Shown in pieces: positions 13,201-27,170 of a DNA stretch of 64,000 bases. Location of the stretch: NCBI GenBank assembly GCA_013399115.1, contig VXAA01001497.1, positions 965,224 to 1,029,223 on the forward strand, given 5' to 3'. The notes under the pieces are model-generated. The model did not search any database. It was not told the DNA's origin and worked only from the letters and a program-made list of their open reading frames with translations. The DNA comes from Anseranas semipalmata. Taxonomy: Eukaryota; Chordata; Aves; Anseriformes; Anseranatidae. A program made the translations under genes and the position numbers. The first letter of the stretch is position 1; every line of letters begins with the position of its first letter.

Positions 13201-16200
13201 TGGGGGGGGAAGCCTATATAACAAGCTACAAAGCCCCTAAGCACTTATGCTCTCAGGATTCCTTCAAAACCCTGGCAAATGGCACAGCTTTAGTATAATT
13301 TTTTGAAAGCTTATTCATCTTTTCCTCATAAATGTTTAATTTCCCTTTTCAGCATTGCTTCTCTCTGTTTGTTTGCTAGACAGCACAAGAAGAGCATTCC
13401 TTCAGGTACAGTCTGTGGGACACTGGATATATCTTCAGCCCTTCTCTCTTTTTATAACATTATTTCTTTTGAACACCTTTTTTAACTAGGAAAAAAAAAG
13501 TTAGTTTTTAGCCCACGATCCAGCAAAAGCACCGAAGTTCAGTATTTGTCATTGTCAGAGTGTGAGAGATGCCATCTTGAATAGGAAATTGTGCTGCAAA
13601 CTACTTTGAGAAGTTCAAAGTGTAATACCATCTGATACAGATCAAGTGGCTTTTCAAAAAGCAGTGCAGGACAGACCCTTTTTTCTGGTCCCCATCACAT
13701 TCTTCTGGTTTCTGATGACGGAAGCCGAGCAAGATGAGCTTTTGCAGTGGAGTACAGCAGCCTCCCAGAAACTCAGCTACTGCTCTCTAACTGATTCACT
13801 GAAGGACTTTTACCACCCCTGTTTTGAACATCTTATAAAAAGTTGTTTGTTTGTTTTGTAGTGATGAATAAATACAAGAATGGAGATCATCGTTATATTT
13901 ATTCGTCATGAAGCGTATTAGTTTTAGGCACTGGATGCCTTTGGTTTTAGAAACAGTTTAACAGATGTGTAGCCTCACAAACGAAATGGGAAATTGGAAG
14001 CTACAGAGCTTGTGCTCTTTGAAGAAGCATAGGGAAGCTGATTTACCTGTGAGTCATGGAAATTAGAGACCGTGCAAAAGAGGCCTTGTTCTCTTTGAGA
14101 TTTTCATGCTTGTCCAAGATACACAGTGTGGCTGTAGTCATACTTGAGCTGAAGAAGCTGAGTATGGCCCGTCTCTGAGCTCGTCTGATTCCTATGGCAT
14201 TCAGTGGGTTACGTGCCTGGGTAGGAAGATGTGAAGTGGCACTGTGATCTGATTCACTGCAAGTGTTTTAGCGAGGTGAAGAGGAGATTCGGCTCAAGTA
14301 TTCTTGACTTGAAAGCCATGTTGTTTAGAGTAGAAGTTAGGAACTGTCTCGTAAAACATAATGCTTTATATGTTAAGAGAAATATGACTTTTTATGACTT
14401 CAGTTTCTAAAAAATCTGTTGGTGTTACATATTGTGCAATATATGGTGCTGAGGCAGCAGGGTGAGCTGTGCCGGGACATTGCTGCTGACCCATCCCGTC
14501 CCATCCCATCCCAGGAGGCCACGCATTGGAGGTGCTCTTGGGGGCACCTGGGGCTTCCCCTGCTGGAGGGGTTCAGAACCAGTGAGCTGCAGCAGGCTGG
14601 AAGACACTGCTTGTGCCTTTGGGTGTTGGGTGGTTTTATTCTGTTGCTTATTAATGGAGAATAATCATAAGTACTCAGATACACAGTTATGTCATAGGAA
14701 GCTAAGAACAACTGTTTTGCAGCTAAAGAAAGTTTGTGTTTGATGTGCAGCTTACCTGAATGGTATCCGTGGGCAGTGGCTGCTTCACAGTGTGTTTGTG
14801 GAGCATCTGTGTTAGTCTAGGAAACTACGCCATCCTTTGAGGCTATCCCTTCACCCCTTCATTTGCACTCAGTGCAGAAGAGGGTATTCTGCAGCAACGG
14901 TTGTGTCTGTATGTTTAGCGGGACTACTTTTGTGCTGCTTTGCTTCAGATTAGTTTATGGAACTAATACAGCATAAGATAGGAAATTGTAATAAATACAT
15001 TTATACATTTGAATGAATGGACCAACAGTTTAAGAATGCTTTCAAAATCAGTGCAGTTTAGTAATCTTATCAATTCAAATTTTTTCACTTGTGATAACAT
15101 CTTCCTTAAAGCTTCATTTTACTGTCATGTGACTGGTTAAGAATATCATATATTTTTTAAAAGATTGGTTTTCTAGCTCATAGTTTTAAAGAAAACTTGA
15201 AAAAATAAGCTAATGATATTCGGAAAGCAGAAGTCAAGATGTCACAGAAAGCCCTGAGGACTAAAATTTATGAATTCTGCAGTATATTGGTATTTATTTA
15301 ATTTCTTACATAAACACACTGGAACTTACCTCTCCTGATAATGCCCCACCCTTTTTTTAATATTATTATTTTAATGAATTCTTGTCTGCTGTTATTTTCC
15401 ATTCAGCCCCAGAAACATTGTGATCACGTTGGTAAATAAAAGGATAATCTAAAAGATTCTGAAATTATTCCAGGTTTGGAATATTATTTATCTTTCCTGT
15501 GTAATTCCCCTACAAGATAAGCATCTAAAAGGTAACTTCCCAGGTAGTCTGTGTATCACTTTGCCACTTGAAAATTTTTGCATTATGAAAATACATAGCT
15601 TTAGCAGTGAAGAAAGCCAATGTATAAATTGGAAATGCAGGTAAGGGAAAATTAATAAAGGAATAAAACCAAATCTCTATAAATAATTTAGAAAATTAAT
15701 AGCCTGCATTTTGAGTGAATTTAGAGTAGTTGTATGTGTATTAAGAAATTTTTATAAATGCAGCAGAAAATAATGATAAGGTTAAATTCGACTGATGGAT
15801 TTCTCATAGATTGATACCACTTTAAATGAGATCTGAATATGGCCTGGTTTTGCTTTTAAAAAGACCAATGTTTATTTAGAGGAACTGCCATTTTAAAAGT
15901 ATGGGGCAAACCAGTTAGGGTAAACTACAGACTGATGCTTGGCAGTCCTGACTCTTCCACTGCTCTCATAGTCTCATGCTGTGTGGTATCTTTCTTAAAT
16001 GTCAAGCTTTTAGACTCTTGTGTTTATAAATGATACTTTATTTTATTATGTTGTCCTTGTGTGAAAAGAACTTGAAAATGTGTTTTTTGAACCCCATTTG
16101 TTATTTCTAACATCTGTCTGCTTGAAAGCCAGTTCTTGATTTTTTTATTTTTTTTAGAATCGAGTTGTATTTGGAATACATAAGGTAAATAATACTGCGT

Positions 16201-19200
16201 GATCCATCCTTCAAGCAAGTGTTTGAAAGTTTAGCAGGAAAAAATAGGTATGCATTTTGCTGACACACCTGTGTTTCAGGTGTTGACCAGGAGTCTGATG
16301 AGGGACCTCTTCAGGTTTCCTGACCCCATTACAAGAAGAAATATATTGGCAGTTGCATGGGCAGACTTGTTTTTGCAAGATCTGCAACTCTGTTTTTGAT
16401 TGTATTTGTGCAAAAAAATGGTTGCGAGGTTCAGAGAGAGGGTGATCTGTGGATATTGTTCACACAGTCTGCATTAGCGGCAGAAGTAGCAGAAGCATTA
16501 GTAGCCTCGCCACTGCTGGTGCATAAAAGGTCTGGACAAGAGCAGTAAGAGAACAGAATCGATAGAGAAAAACATGAAAATGCTTGACAGGAAGGAAGGC
16601 AGGCTTGGCAGAAGGAGAAACTCTACATAAAAAGTTGTACTGTAGAAAAGCTTAAGGATACCATGTAAAACCTCTCCAGACTGTGGCAGCTCCCCTGGTA
16701 ATCTACAAACCAGAAAGTGAATTTATTTTTAAATGAGTCTTTCTTTACTAAAGCTCACGAAGAAAACTTTTTTTTTTTTTTCCATTTTTTGCTCATTAGG
16801 CCTTCCTTAAGAGTTTCACTACTATGTTTTTAACAGATGGTGTTTTATTGATCATGACTAGTGAGTTTCTGCATGGGAGCGTGTGTATATGGACCAGCCA
16901 TCAGATTACCTTTTGTCTCCAGTTTTCTTTTGAGGCTGCTACTTTTCATTTCCAAGAGTTAGTTGAATTTATCTTAGACACAGAGACAAGTAGATTCCTT
17001 AATAAACACAAGAGTCATTTTTTGAGTGAGAGAGAGAGACAAATATCATAAAACAAAGCCAAATTTTGCTATTATTTCCAACTATTTCTGGAAAAGAAGT
17101 AATTTTAAATGTCCTGGTCATCTCCTTAAAATAGAAAATTAAACAAAAAGGGTGGAAATGCTATTGCAGATGTCTAAAGATTAATTGAGTTCCACATTGT
17201 AGTCCTCTTTGTCCTAAAAGTAAAGGTTTCTAAATATAATAGTAACAATAAAAATAAATCAGCTTTCCCCTCTTTGATTTGCTCATTCTTTGGAATAAGC
17301 AAATGGACTGGGAGGAAGGAAGAAACTAGAGCTGATTGTGGTTTTCACTGGAGAGTTCTTTCAGTGTACATCTGTTTTACTGAAACCTGTTTATTTTGAT
17401 ATAACATTTTACAGGAAAAAGTCTAACAATCATTCTATCAGGTCATCTAAACATGCTATTTAGTATTTATTTTATTGTATTTTATATGTATAATTTAAAA
17501 CATCCTGCATTTCAGTTTTCAGAAAAGGTTTGACTGCATGGAAATGAAATATTTGAAAGTCTTTGAAACAAACATTTCTTTGAGGTTTTATTAGCTAGGA
17601 CATCTGGATACTCCAACTATCTTCCTGATACGGTATCTGGGAAATATCATTGCTGTAGTTTCTACAGCAGAATGCCATCTTCCAACTATATTAACTAAAA
17701 ATGACAATTCTATATAACAATAATGGATAAATCTCTGAGACTAATTAATGACATTTTATAATTGTAGCATATTTTATTTCATTGCTTTTACAAAAACGGG
17801 CATGCCCTTAGATTGTTCCAAGTTCCGTATATCTACAACTCAGCTCTAAGGGAAAAAGTGAGTACATTATTTAAAATGCAATTCTTTGTAACTGCCAGAG
17901 AACATTCCTGATTTTCTTTAATAATCTATAAAAGCCGGAGGTTAATAAGAGAGGGAGCATGAGAACAAGAAAGGGGGTAAACTAAGGGTGGAAGAAAGCG
18001 TCTGAGAGTTTTATAGATTGAAATTTATAAATTGAGAGTAGCAATACCAATCCACTAATTGAATAGCATTGTAGGTGTTTAAAAGCAATATATTTTTATG
18101 GCTGTGATAAGAGGTTTGTACAATATATTTTGTTCTCTTTTTCATAAATCAGTCTTGAAAATGTCTTCCTGTTCATGAAAGCAGAAATTCTCAAAGTCTG
18201 TCTCTGGGCATTATGCCATTTTTTGGTACTAATAGATCATTCTGTTCTGACAGGAAGAGTTTTAAATAAATGTCCGCTCAACACGCAGCTGTGTGAAACT
18301 GGCAGATCTGGCCTCTGTCTTTGGGTCAAATACTCACTGTTGCCACTGCAAAATAAAATGAAAAAAAAAAAAAGAAAAGAAAGAAAGAAAAAAGAAATAA
18401 TCAGACGGGGCACATTCAGTTAGCATGGCAGAATTTCAGAACATTTTGAAAAGGTGGGTCCACATCTCAGCAATGCATAGGGTTTGGAAAGATGTTCTTG
18501 CTGATTACTGCAGGAGAGCTTTACAGCTGCAGAGGAGCCTGTCAGCTTTAATAAGCTCTGAATACATTACTGATGAACCTGACTTACAAGCAGCTGATGT
18601 TAAGCTGCCTGATGCCCTTGACACACACATTTGTCTCTTCTGTATGTATAGATCAAGGGAAAAAATCTGTGGAGGAAACTAATATCAATGTAGTCAAAAA
18701 GCAATAGCAGAGAAGTATAGTGATGTGTTTAGCTTCTGTCTTAGAGAATGTCTTTGGATAAAATTATAAACATATATATCCAATTTCAGTGAGTATTATC
18801 CATGAAGAGTAGTGGAAATGAGGGAAGAGGAAGAGCTGGGTAAGATGTGGGAAACAAATCAATCCATCATGTTGGAACTCATATGTTACAGGAAAATATG
18901 GGTATGAGTTGGGTCAAAGTTTGGTAGGTTGCAGAATAAAATAAAGACTGTGATTGCTGTCTGGCTGTTGAACAAAGTGAGCTTTCAAGATTCAACTTTT
19001 AGTCAGAAATAATCAACATGCTGTCTTTGCTACCAACACGTCTTGTTATCTGCTCTGATAGAGAAGAATCTAGGGTTTTATAGTAAATCACATACTGAAC
19101 TTGACAGCATCATTCTGGTAAAGAAAAGAAAAAAGGAAGGACCATAATGAGTATATGTGACAAGACTTGCATTGTCAAGGCCTCAAGAAGTAAACTTTTA

Positions 19201-19462
19201 TTTTGATTGATTGATCGATTTGACCTTATGAATGAGCCAAGTCTGGGCAGGACCATAGTTAAAATGTTTCTGACCTTTCAAATTATAATACCTTCCTTTT
19301 ACCTTTACAGTTCTGTGTTCAAGACAGCTGAAGTGTTCCAACTTTGCCGTTTCTACTACCTTTTTCTACCTTAGAAAAATCTTGTGATTCATCATAACTT
19401 GAGTATATTAACTATCTCTTGAAAGTTTAGAGACTGAGAAAGAAAAAAGGGCTTGAGCCAAC

Positions 19463-19498
19463 ATTTATTTATTTATCTATTTATTTATCTATTTATTC
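19463..19498. repeat. (ATTT/ATCT)n simple repeat
   Basis: A short tetranucleotide tract alternating ATTT and ATCT units. It is a typical intronic microsatellite. Confidence 0.85.
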
Positions 19499-21458
19499 CC
19501 CAGTTTTATGAGAGGTGTCTTATTCCCGTGAAGCATCTGTCTTGAGATTGTATGTGAGAGAGCAGAACTCCCTGGGATGCTGGAGAGTCTCTCAAGAGCA
19601 AAAGCTAGGTTTTCTATAACTTCATGCCATGTGGAGGTTGTGATATTAGAGTAGTTGGGAAGAATAGAAAAAAAAATAATGATAGAACACAATACTGTTA
19701 GAAAGAATACAGAGCGAGAGCTATGTCACAAGAGCTATGACATGCTAAGCCTCCTCATACACTGGAGAGCATAGTCTTAAAAGTAGGTGAGAAGGCAAGG
19801 AAAAGCAAAATTTCTGACCAGTGCAAAAAAACTCCCAGACCAGTTCTAGACCACCGAAGTTTCAGTAATGTGCTGAAAAAGGACTTGCTATGTAGTTGTC
19901 AGTGCTGCTCTGTCTCTCCTAGGGAGTTCAAGTTGACTGCGTGCCATGGCCACAAAATGCCAGTTTGTCCCTCATCTCTCGGATCTCTCTTCATTGTTGT
20001 ATTGGTGCATTCTCATTTGAGAAAGCTCTCCAGTGAATGTGGTAGTGGGAAATATAATGAAAGGAAAACATGGAGAGATGTAATGTCACCATCCGGGCTA
20101 ACTTTATCTGATAAATGCTTCATCTGAGAGAACGGTGTCACTTCAGGACGCCCTAAAATAGAATGACACACCAAGGTTGATGGGCTAGCAGTTGACTTTT
20201 GGTCTCAATGATTGAGTAAAATTTCCATGTTGAAAACTGCTCAGTAAGTTCAGACCATCATAATAAACATTGAAGATGATCTTGAACTCTTAAAAATGAT
20301 CGTGGAGGTCCTTGGAAAATTGCATTGAGTTCCAGTAAAAGATTTTGTGAGTCGGAACACACAAAATATTGTTGTACTATTACTGTGCTCGTAAAATGAA
20401 ACAGGACTCATCCTTTACATATTGCTTTTCCCTCATATCCTGCCATATGCAAGAAGGCGGACGAGTTTCAGGGAGGTAAATGAATATACTAGTTCTGCAT
20501 GAAATGCACTCGCATCAATATTTGATACCTGCAGTGTTTAAATGCATTCCCATGCATTTAAATTCACACTTCTTAATTATCAAAGTTTTACTCTTGGGTT
20601 TGCAGTCAAATGTTTGAACAGTGATTAATCACTGCAGCCCTAATCGGTCTGAAGCTAGCTGCTGTTTTGAAGTAAGTGTCTTATATCTCTCAAGAACTAC
20701 CACAGTGGGGTGATACAGTTCCTGTAGGATCATCTTCTATAGAGTTAAGACCACTAGAGGCCTGGTCAGACCAGAAAGATTGATTCAAAAAATATTAGAG
20801 GGATGAACAGACTGAAATAGCCTTTCTAGGTTAGTTTAATTCAAAAGAGAATAACTGTTTCATAAAGTCACCTAATAAACAAAATAGGCTCAATAATAAT
20901 CTTTAAAAGGACTGAGTCATTTAAACTGTGAAACAGCTCTCAACTGCTTGGTTAGAGAGGCTAAGCCCAGGCAAGGTTATCTAAGATGGAGTCACGTGTG
21001 TGCTGGAAGACATTCAAATTGTCTGATGTACTGAGTTAAGCATCCTTCAAGATGGAAAAAAACAGTATTAGATGAGCATATATTAGTTGCAAATATATTT
21101 TGAAATTACTTGGTTATTCTTTATTTTAGGAAGTTTTATAGATATGGGAGGCTAATCAGTTTTTTTTTTTTAAGAGTAGAAGCCAGGTGCTTCTTTGTAA
21201 GTGATAAATAATACCGTGTGTACTGCAGAGAACTGTCGTGTTCACATTTTGTGAATGGTTATAAAGTCGTGTAATGTGCTAAAGACCCTGTAAATGTATC
21301 AACTAGGAGAATTAAGAGTGTCAGTATCCAGTATATGCTCTGACTATGTTGTTAACATTTCAGACTGCCTCAGGAAGTGTCTTGGCTAATTGCTAAAACC
21401 CAGTGATATTATTAATTTGGATCTTGTGTTATTAGACTGTTGGGTAAATCAAAATTAA

Positions 21459-21480
21459 ATATATATATATATATATATAT
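21459..21480. repeat. (AT)11 microsatellite
   Basis: Eleven uninterrupted AT units followed by a T run. A possible length polymorphism. Confidence 0.9.
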
Positions 21481-24400
21481 TTTTTAACAGCAAGTTTTTG
21501 TAATCCAAGGAATTCTGATTTTGCATAAAGGCTGAGGTAATAAAACACATTCATTGCTTCATGTTATGCAATTTGCATATCTCATGTTGTGCATCATCTC
21601 TGTGTAGCTAAAAGTCATGCAGCTAAGCCTGTGTCAACTTTCTTTGCTGACAGTAATGACACTCAGTGTCTGTTAGGCATAGTAGCCATATACACTATGA
21701 TTCATTTCTAAAGATTATCATTTCATGATGCTTTAAATATGAAGTTCTTTCCGTGGTTATACTTTTGATTTATAGTAGCAAGACTGCACTTTTCACTGGT
21801 GGGGCAAGAATGAGAAAGAAAGTAACAAGGATTATCTGTGTATTTATTTCCTCAAACTCCTTTGTTCCTTTGTAAAGCCCAATCTATAATCTGCATATTT
21901 ACATGTATTGAATAATAAAAGGGGCCTTTTTCTGCATTCTAGATGTCTTTGGCAAATATGATGCTTCAAAAAAGAAATAACTGTATGGCAGATAATACTA
22001 AACAGCCAGAGAACACAAAAAGATCTGTATTTCCAAGTTTGCCCTGCAATATCCCTGACAGTGATCTGTAACATCTTAAATCTCGTAGATCAGCCTGAAT
22101 AGCAGGAGCCCATCTTACCATATAGTAATATAGTGTCAGGATGTAAGAAAAAGCATTCCAAAACTTGAGAGCTCCAAGGAAACTAGGGAACTGAAATGTG
22201 TTGTCTTATTGTTATATCTGATGACAAACTAAAGTTTGAAGTCCCTCAAGGGAAGAGAGAAGTGGATCTGGGGCCCCCATGCCCTTCGTGAGTGTGGTAG
22301 CTTCATCCCTGCTTTGTGGGACAGGAACCGCTGCCATCTTGTCTTCTCTTCCTCACCGGAAAAGGAAAGTTCTTGAATGGTGCCGTGATCTGGACCTTCC
22401 TTTCTATAGCCTTGCTATTGTTGAAAATATCTGCAACGGAAATGATGGGGAAAATGGTTTTGTTTAAGCCATTTCTAATCTGTGTTCACGCCGTACCTGG
22501 AAAGCCCCTCGCTTGACACGCCAGCAGCAGCCCACAGGTTTTCCCTCAGGTGTAGGGGGTTACTGTGCGAGAGGGCCGGGGTGTCCTGAGTGCATGCGGC
22601 CTCGCTTCTCCTCCCTGACAGCGGCTCCCCACGGAGTTGGCGGTATTTGTCCTTCACTGATACCTTGCTTGGCTCAGTGTTTTCTTTTAACCCTGTCTGC
22701 AGTAATTCTGTCTTTAGAGGCAGTTCCCCAGTTTGCTGCAGGTCTTGATTTACAGCATGAGACAGCAAGTGGTACGCATAAGAATTACTCATGTCTTGAA
22801 ATACTTCAGCTCTTCTGAACTGAGTCTGAAGCACAGATTCTGAGTGATTTATGGTGTTACAGCTTATCTCAGCTGATGTAATAACAAGAGTGGCTAATTC
22901 TTTATGATGCACACTATTCGCAGTCTTTAGAAGGAAGCAAAAACTAAAATTAAATTACTTTATAATATTCATATTTTCTGCCTCAGGTTTCTCTTCCAGT
23001 CTTCTTTTTTGTATCTGCACGCTAAACTTGCAATTGATTAAAATACTTACACTGTTCTTACAAAATTACAGATGTTCAGACTTTATCCAGCACACTGTGT
23101 TATTATTTATCAATCCCACAACTTGGAGAGCACACAACATTTTAGGTGCAGTGAATTTCAGAAGCTCATAGGAATAAGCAATGTGATGACAACCTGCCAA
23201 AAGTTAATTGATGCCAACTAATGCTGCAGGACATTCTTCTTATAAAAGCACAGGTGCAGGCTTACAGAGGTTATTGCTGAGTGTCCCACAGCAATGGCTG
23301 TACTTTAAGAAGTACTGGCATCTCACTTTCATTGAACAAACCCTTGAGAAGTGAGATTGGGACTGTAACATCATTGCTCAGATCTGTTCGTTGAGAGTGT
23401 GCAGTGTTATGGCAAAGTAGCCATTTTTTGTCTCAGTTTTTCCTTTCACAATCTGTGAAATATTATGTGTGTTCACACATCTCACTGTCTCACAAACCTT
23501 GCCAATAAACTTCAAGAGAGCCTGGATCTGAGCCTGCCGGATCCAGGCAGAAAAAAATGGCCACGTAAAGGAAAGTGTACCACCAGCTCACCCTCTGGTC
23601 CCCACAAGAACAGCGAGTGGTGTGAAGGAGAGTTAATGCTGTGACCTTGGGGATGAGTCAACAAAAGTGGCAGTAAAAAAGATTAAAGAATTCAGGGGTT
23701 CATGAACTGTTTAGCTTATGGTGTTAATCCAGATATTTATTAAAACAGCATTTGCCTGTTCAAAAAGCTTGGGGCAGGTCCTGATATAATTCAGTTTAGG
23801 ATGAAGCCCAAGAATCCTGGGTGCTTTTCAATATTGACTGCATGCTTCCTTATGATTAAGGCATCTAATCATGAAAATGTCAAAGCAGTTTTTAGAATTC
23901 ATTGTAGCTGCTGTATGGCCTCTATTTCATGAATGACATTGTCTGTTTTCTCCATGGTAGTTATTATTGTAATAACATTAGCCAGCAGAGACTTAGTCTG
24001 AGAATGCAAAATAGACGGCAAAGCATCAGAAAATTATTAATAACAAGAAATCCAAAATTTCATTAAGGAAAAGCTTGATATATTAATAATAAAGGCTAGA
24101 GCTTATTTTACCAACTTTAAATATTTCTGATGGTTACAGATACAAAATGGAAAAAATGAGTGTATTTTTTCCTTATTTCTTCACTAGTAAAAATCATACC
24201 TTAGAATTTATTGACTGGAAACTTTTCTTTTTCTATGTATAATTTCTTGATTTAATTAAATAAACACGTGGTATTTCCTGTATTGCTGTGATGGGCGAGC
24301 TCTGAGGAGCCTTAGAAAGAGTGAAATGCAAATCTGCACAAAAGCAGACATATGGCATCCCCACTACTTCATATACAGGCAGCCACAGCCCTGGGTCAGA

Positions 24401-25748
24401 GATTACCACAGCAAAAGAGGCAGGGTGTCCAACCAGTGTTATCAGGCAGGGAAAACCTGGAATGGAAATCAATATGCTGCCTTGGGCACCAAAGTGTTTC
24501 ACCCACAAAGAGATTCCTGAAATGTCATGTTAAAAGGATTGCTAATGTAAAACCTGTAGGAAGGTAAGAGTCAAACCAGTAGGATAGTTTGAGCACATGA
24601 TGACCCATTCTTCTTCACCTAATGCAGGCGTGGTGAGCTTTGAAACAGAACTGATTTATATCCCAGCAAGGCTTTTGATTTGGATCTGCCGTTTTAGGGA
24701 GAAAAAGACAGAAGCTGGCTGGGTTTTTGGAATATTATAAAGGGTTCTTTTGACACAAAGGGAGAGATTTCCTCCTATGAAAAATACATTTGGATATTTC
24801 TTTATATTCAGCTTAATTTTGATGCAAGCTGTTTGTCTCCATTGGTCTGCAGCTCCCCTCAGAAGAAAAAAAAATCAAAAAACACGAAACTGCTGGGCCA
24901 TTAGAAATTCATGAGACCTTCAAGCAGTACTGGTGACTGGGTCTTCTAGAAAAGTTATCTGAGGGAAGAATTGCATTTAGCTGCAGACGTGATGGTATCA
25001 GTTTCTGGCTGAGCAGTAGATGAGAAAGCTGTTCCTCCTACTATGTTAAAGTGAATAGAAAGTTGTTGCTGACTTAAGTAAATAAGTAAATACTATTTCA
25101 TGTAAAGTTAGTGCTGAATTAGTCTTATTGACCTGAAAACATACTACTTACTGCCCCATCTTATGTTTTCTAAATCCCCAAGACTGTGGCTTTGCATTAT
25201 ACTAGCAGTCCAGATGTTTAAAGTCGAAAATACCAAGCAAGAAGCAGTAGTAAAGCTTTCTCATGCTGACTTCAAGGAGCTGTGTGTAGCAGGCTCCATT
25301 AAGCAAAGGACAGAGCCACTTTTATAATACAGCAGAAAACAGGCCTGTATGCTACATTCAGGTTTCCAACAGCTACCAGGAGAATTTATGTGCTTTTATA
25401 GTACAAGCTTATCTTGCACTTCGTCCTTAAGATGACAGACTCACATGCAGAAGTTCTGTTGGACCAAGAAAAACCTTTAGAAGTAAAGTAAGAGTATCAC
25501 ATAAATCAGTGCTTTCAGGGATGGTTCTGTTGCACTCGCCAAAACTTCTGTAAGCTCATGTCATCCAGCATGGTGGAGATTTAGTTTGAATGCTGCTTCC
25601 ATGACGTGTGCAAAACATTCTGCCTTTTTAAGAAAGCCTCCCCACTCCTCTCATATTTTATGTTGCTGGCTTTTTGCTTTGTAAAGTTACCCTGAAACGA
25701 TTTCCTCTGCTGGGAGTATAGCTTGGGCTCATGAAAGGAAAAAAAAGA

Positions 25749-25781
25749 CACCACCACCACCACCCCCCCGCACACACACAC
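25749..25781. repeat. CAC / C-run / CA simple repeat
   Basis: A compound low-complexity tract made of CAC triplets, a run of seven C, then CA dinucleotides. Confidence 0.85.
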
Positions 25782-26610
25782 TCAAAAAATAATCTCGTAA
25801 CAAAAGCAAACAGTAAATTAAATGTCTCTTACCTGGAGCAGATTTGAATTATTAGATAGTTTTCGGTCTAACAAGCAGTTAACCCAAATTGAATTGTACC
25901 TGTAATTAAAACAGACTAAAAGCAAGCCAGCCAGCTGGCATGCACATCTCCTCTCCCATACTACTCCGAAGAAATTTAAAAAAAAAAAAGGCAAAATATT
26001 CCTCATTATGGTGTTTGAAAATGAGGAGCTGCTTCTTTCAGAATGTTCTGCTCGTTTTATTTGGAACAAAGACTTCTAGCTTCCCTCACAATATAAAAAC
26101 AGAGCATGAATTAGCTGTTTGAAAGAAGTGGGAGATGGGGCATCAAAGAGCCTTCTGTTCATTAAGATAAACACCGAATATGTGTTTCATGTTTGGTTTC
26201 AGTATAACATTCTGAATAGAGGATTAAGCAGTTGCTTCCCACAGTCTTAAACTACTGAGATGGTGTGGGAGAAGGAGGAGAATAAAAGGATTTAAGCTAT
26301 TATGCAAAGAATTAGTGTTGAGAGAGTAAAAGGTCCCCTTATTACCCATTGAATTCTCCATGGATTTAGTAGTGTTATTTAGTAGTGTTGAGAGTGTAAC
26401 ATGGCTCTCCATTTTGGATCCAAAGTAAGTGCATAACTGAGTTGCAAGAGTCCATCTAAATTTTCATCCTGGACACCGATTTTGTGAGAAAGACCATAGT
26501 TTCATAGCTGAAATTTCCTTTTTCTATAATTTTTCTGTTACATTATAACTTCAGGAAAAAAAAGCCTGCTATAATCAATGCTTGGTAAAATACATTTTGG
26601 GGGGGAAATG

Positions 26611-27170
26611 AGATCATCGAATCGTAGAACAGTTTGGGTTGGAAGGGCCCTTAAAGATCATCTGGTTCCAACCCCCTGCCATGGGCAGGGATGCCACCCA
26701 CTAGACCAGGTTGCCCAAAGCCCCATCCAGCCTGGCCTTGAGCACTTCCAGGGATGGGGCATCCACAGCTTCTCTGGGCAACCTGTTCCAGTGCCTCACC
26801 ACCGTCATAGTAAAGAATTTCTTCCTTATATCTAATCTAAACCTCCCCATTTTTAGTTTACACCATTACCCCTTGTCCTGTCACTACCCTTCTCGATAAA
26901 GAGTCTCTCCCCATGTAAGGCTGCTATAAGACTCCATGGAGCTTTCTCTTCTCCAGGCTGAACAACCCCAACTCTCTCAGCCTTTCTTCCTAGGAGAGGT
27001 GCTCCAGCCCTCTGGTCATGCTCATGGCCCTCCTTTGGACTCTCTCTACCAGGTCCATGTCTTTCTTGTGCTGGGGGCCCCAGAGCTGGACGCAGTTCTC
27101 CAGGTGGGGTCTCAGCCACAGGGGCGGAGTAGAGGGGGAGAATCACCTCCTTCGACCTGCTAGTTACATC
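26611..27170 (-). mobile_element. CR1 LINE 3' fragment, reverse orientation
   Basis: About 560 bases of well-preserved CR1 3' sequence on the - strand. It has the tail (ATCATCGAATCGTAGAACAG on +), the TTCCAACCCCCTGCCATGGG block, the CTTCTCTGGGCAACCTGTTC block and the upstream CCCAGAGCTGGACGCAG block. The 108-codon open frame on the - strand (26853-27179) is leftover CR1 coding sequence, not a host gene. The copy looks younger than the one at 8202-10250 because the family blocks are nearly intact. It is 5'-truncated. Confidence 0.93.

Larger units (their letters stand above)
10251..26610. other. Intronic stretch without recognised genes
   Basis: About 16 kb of AT-rich sequence with no recognisable exon or named repeat family. 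Notable contents are a 160-codon open frame (11120-11602, +), (ATTT/ATCT)n at 19463-19498, (AT)11 at 21459-21480, a more GC-rich patch at about 22480-22700, a perfect 9-bp hairpin at 23520-23548, and a CAC/CA tract at about 25749-25781. Confidence 0.6.
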
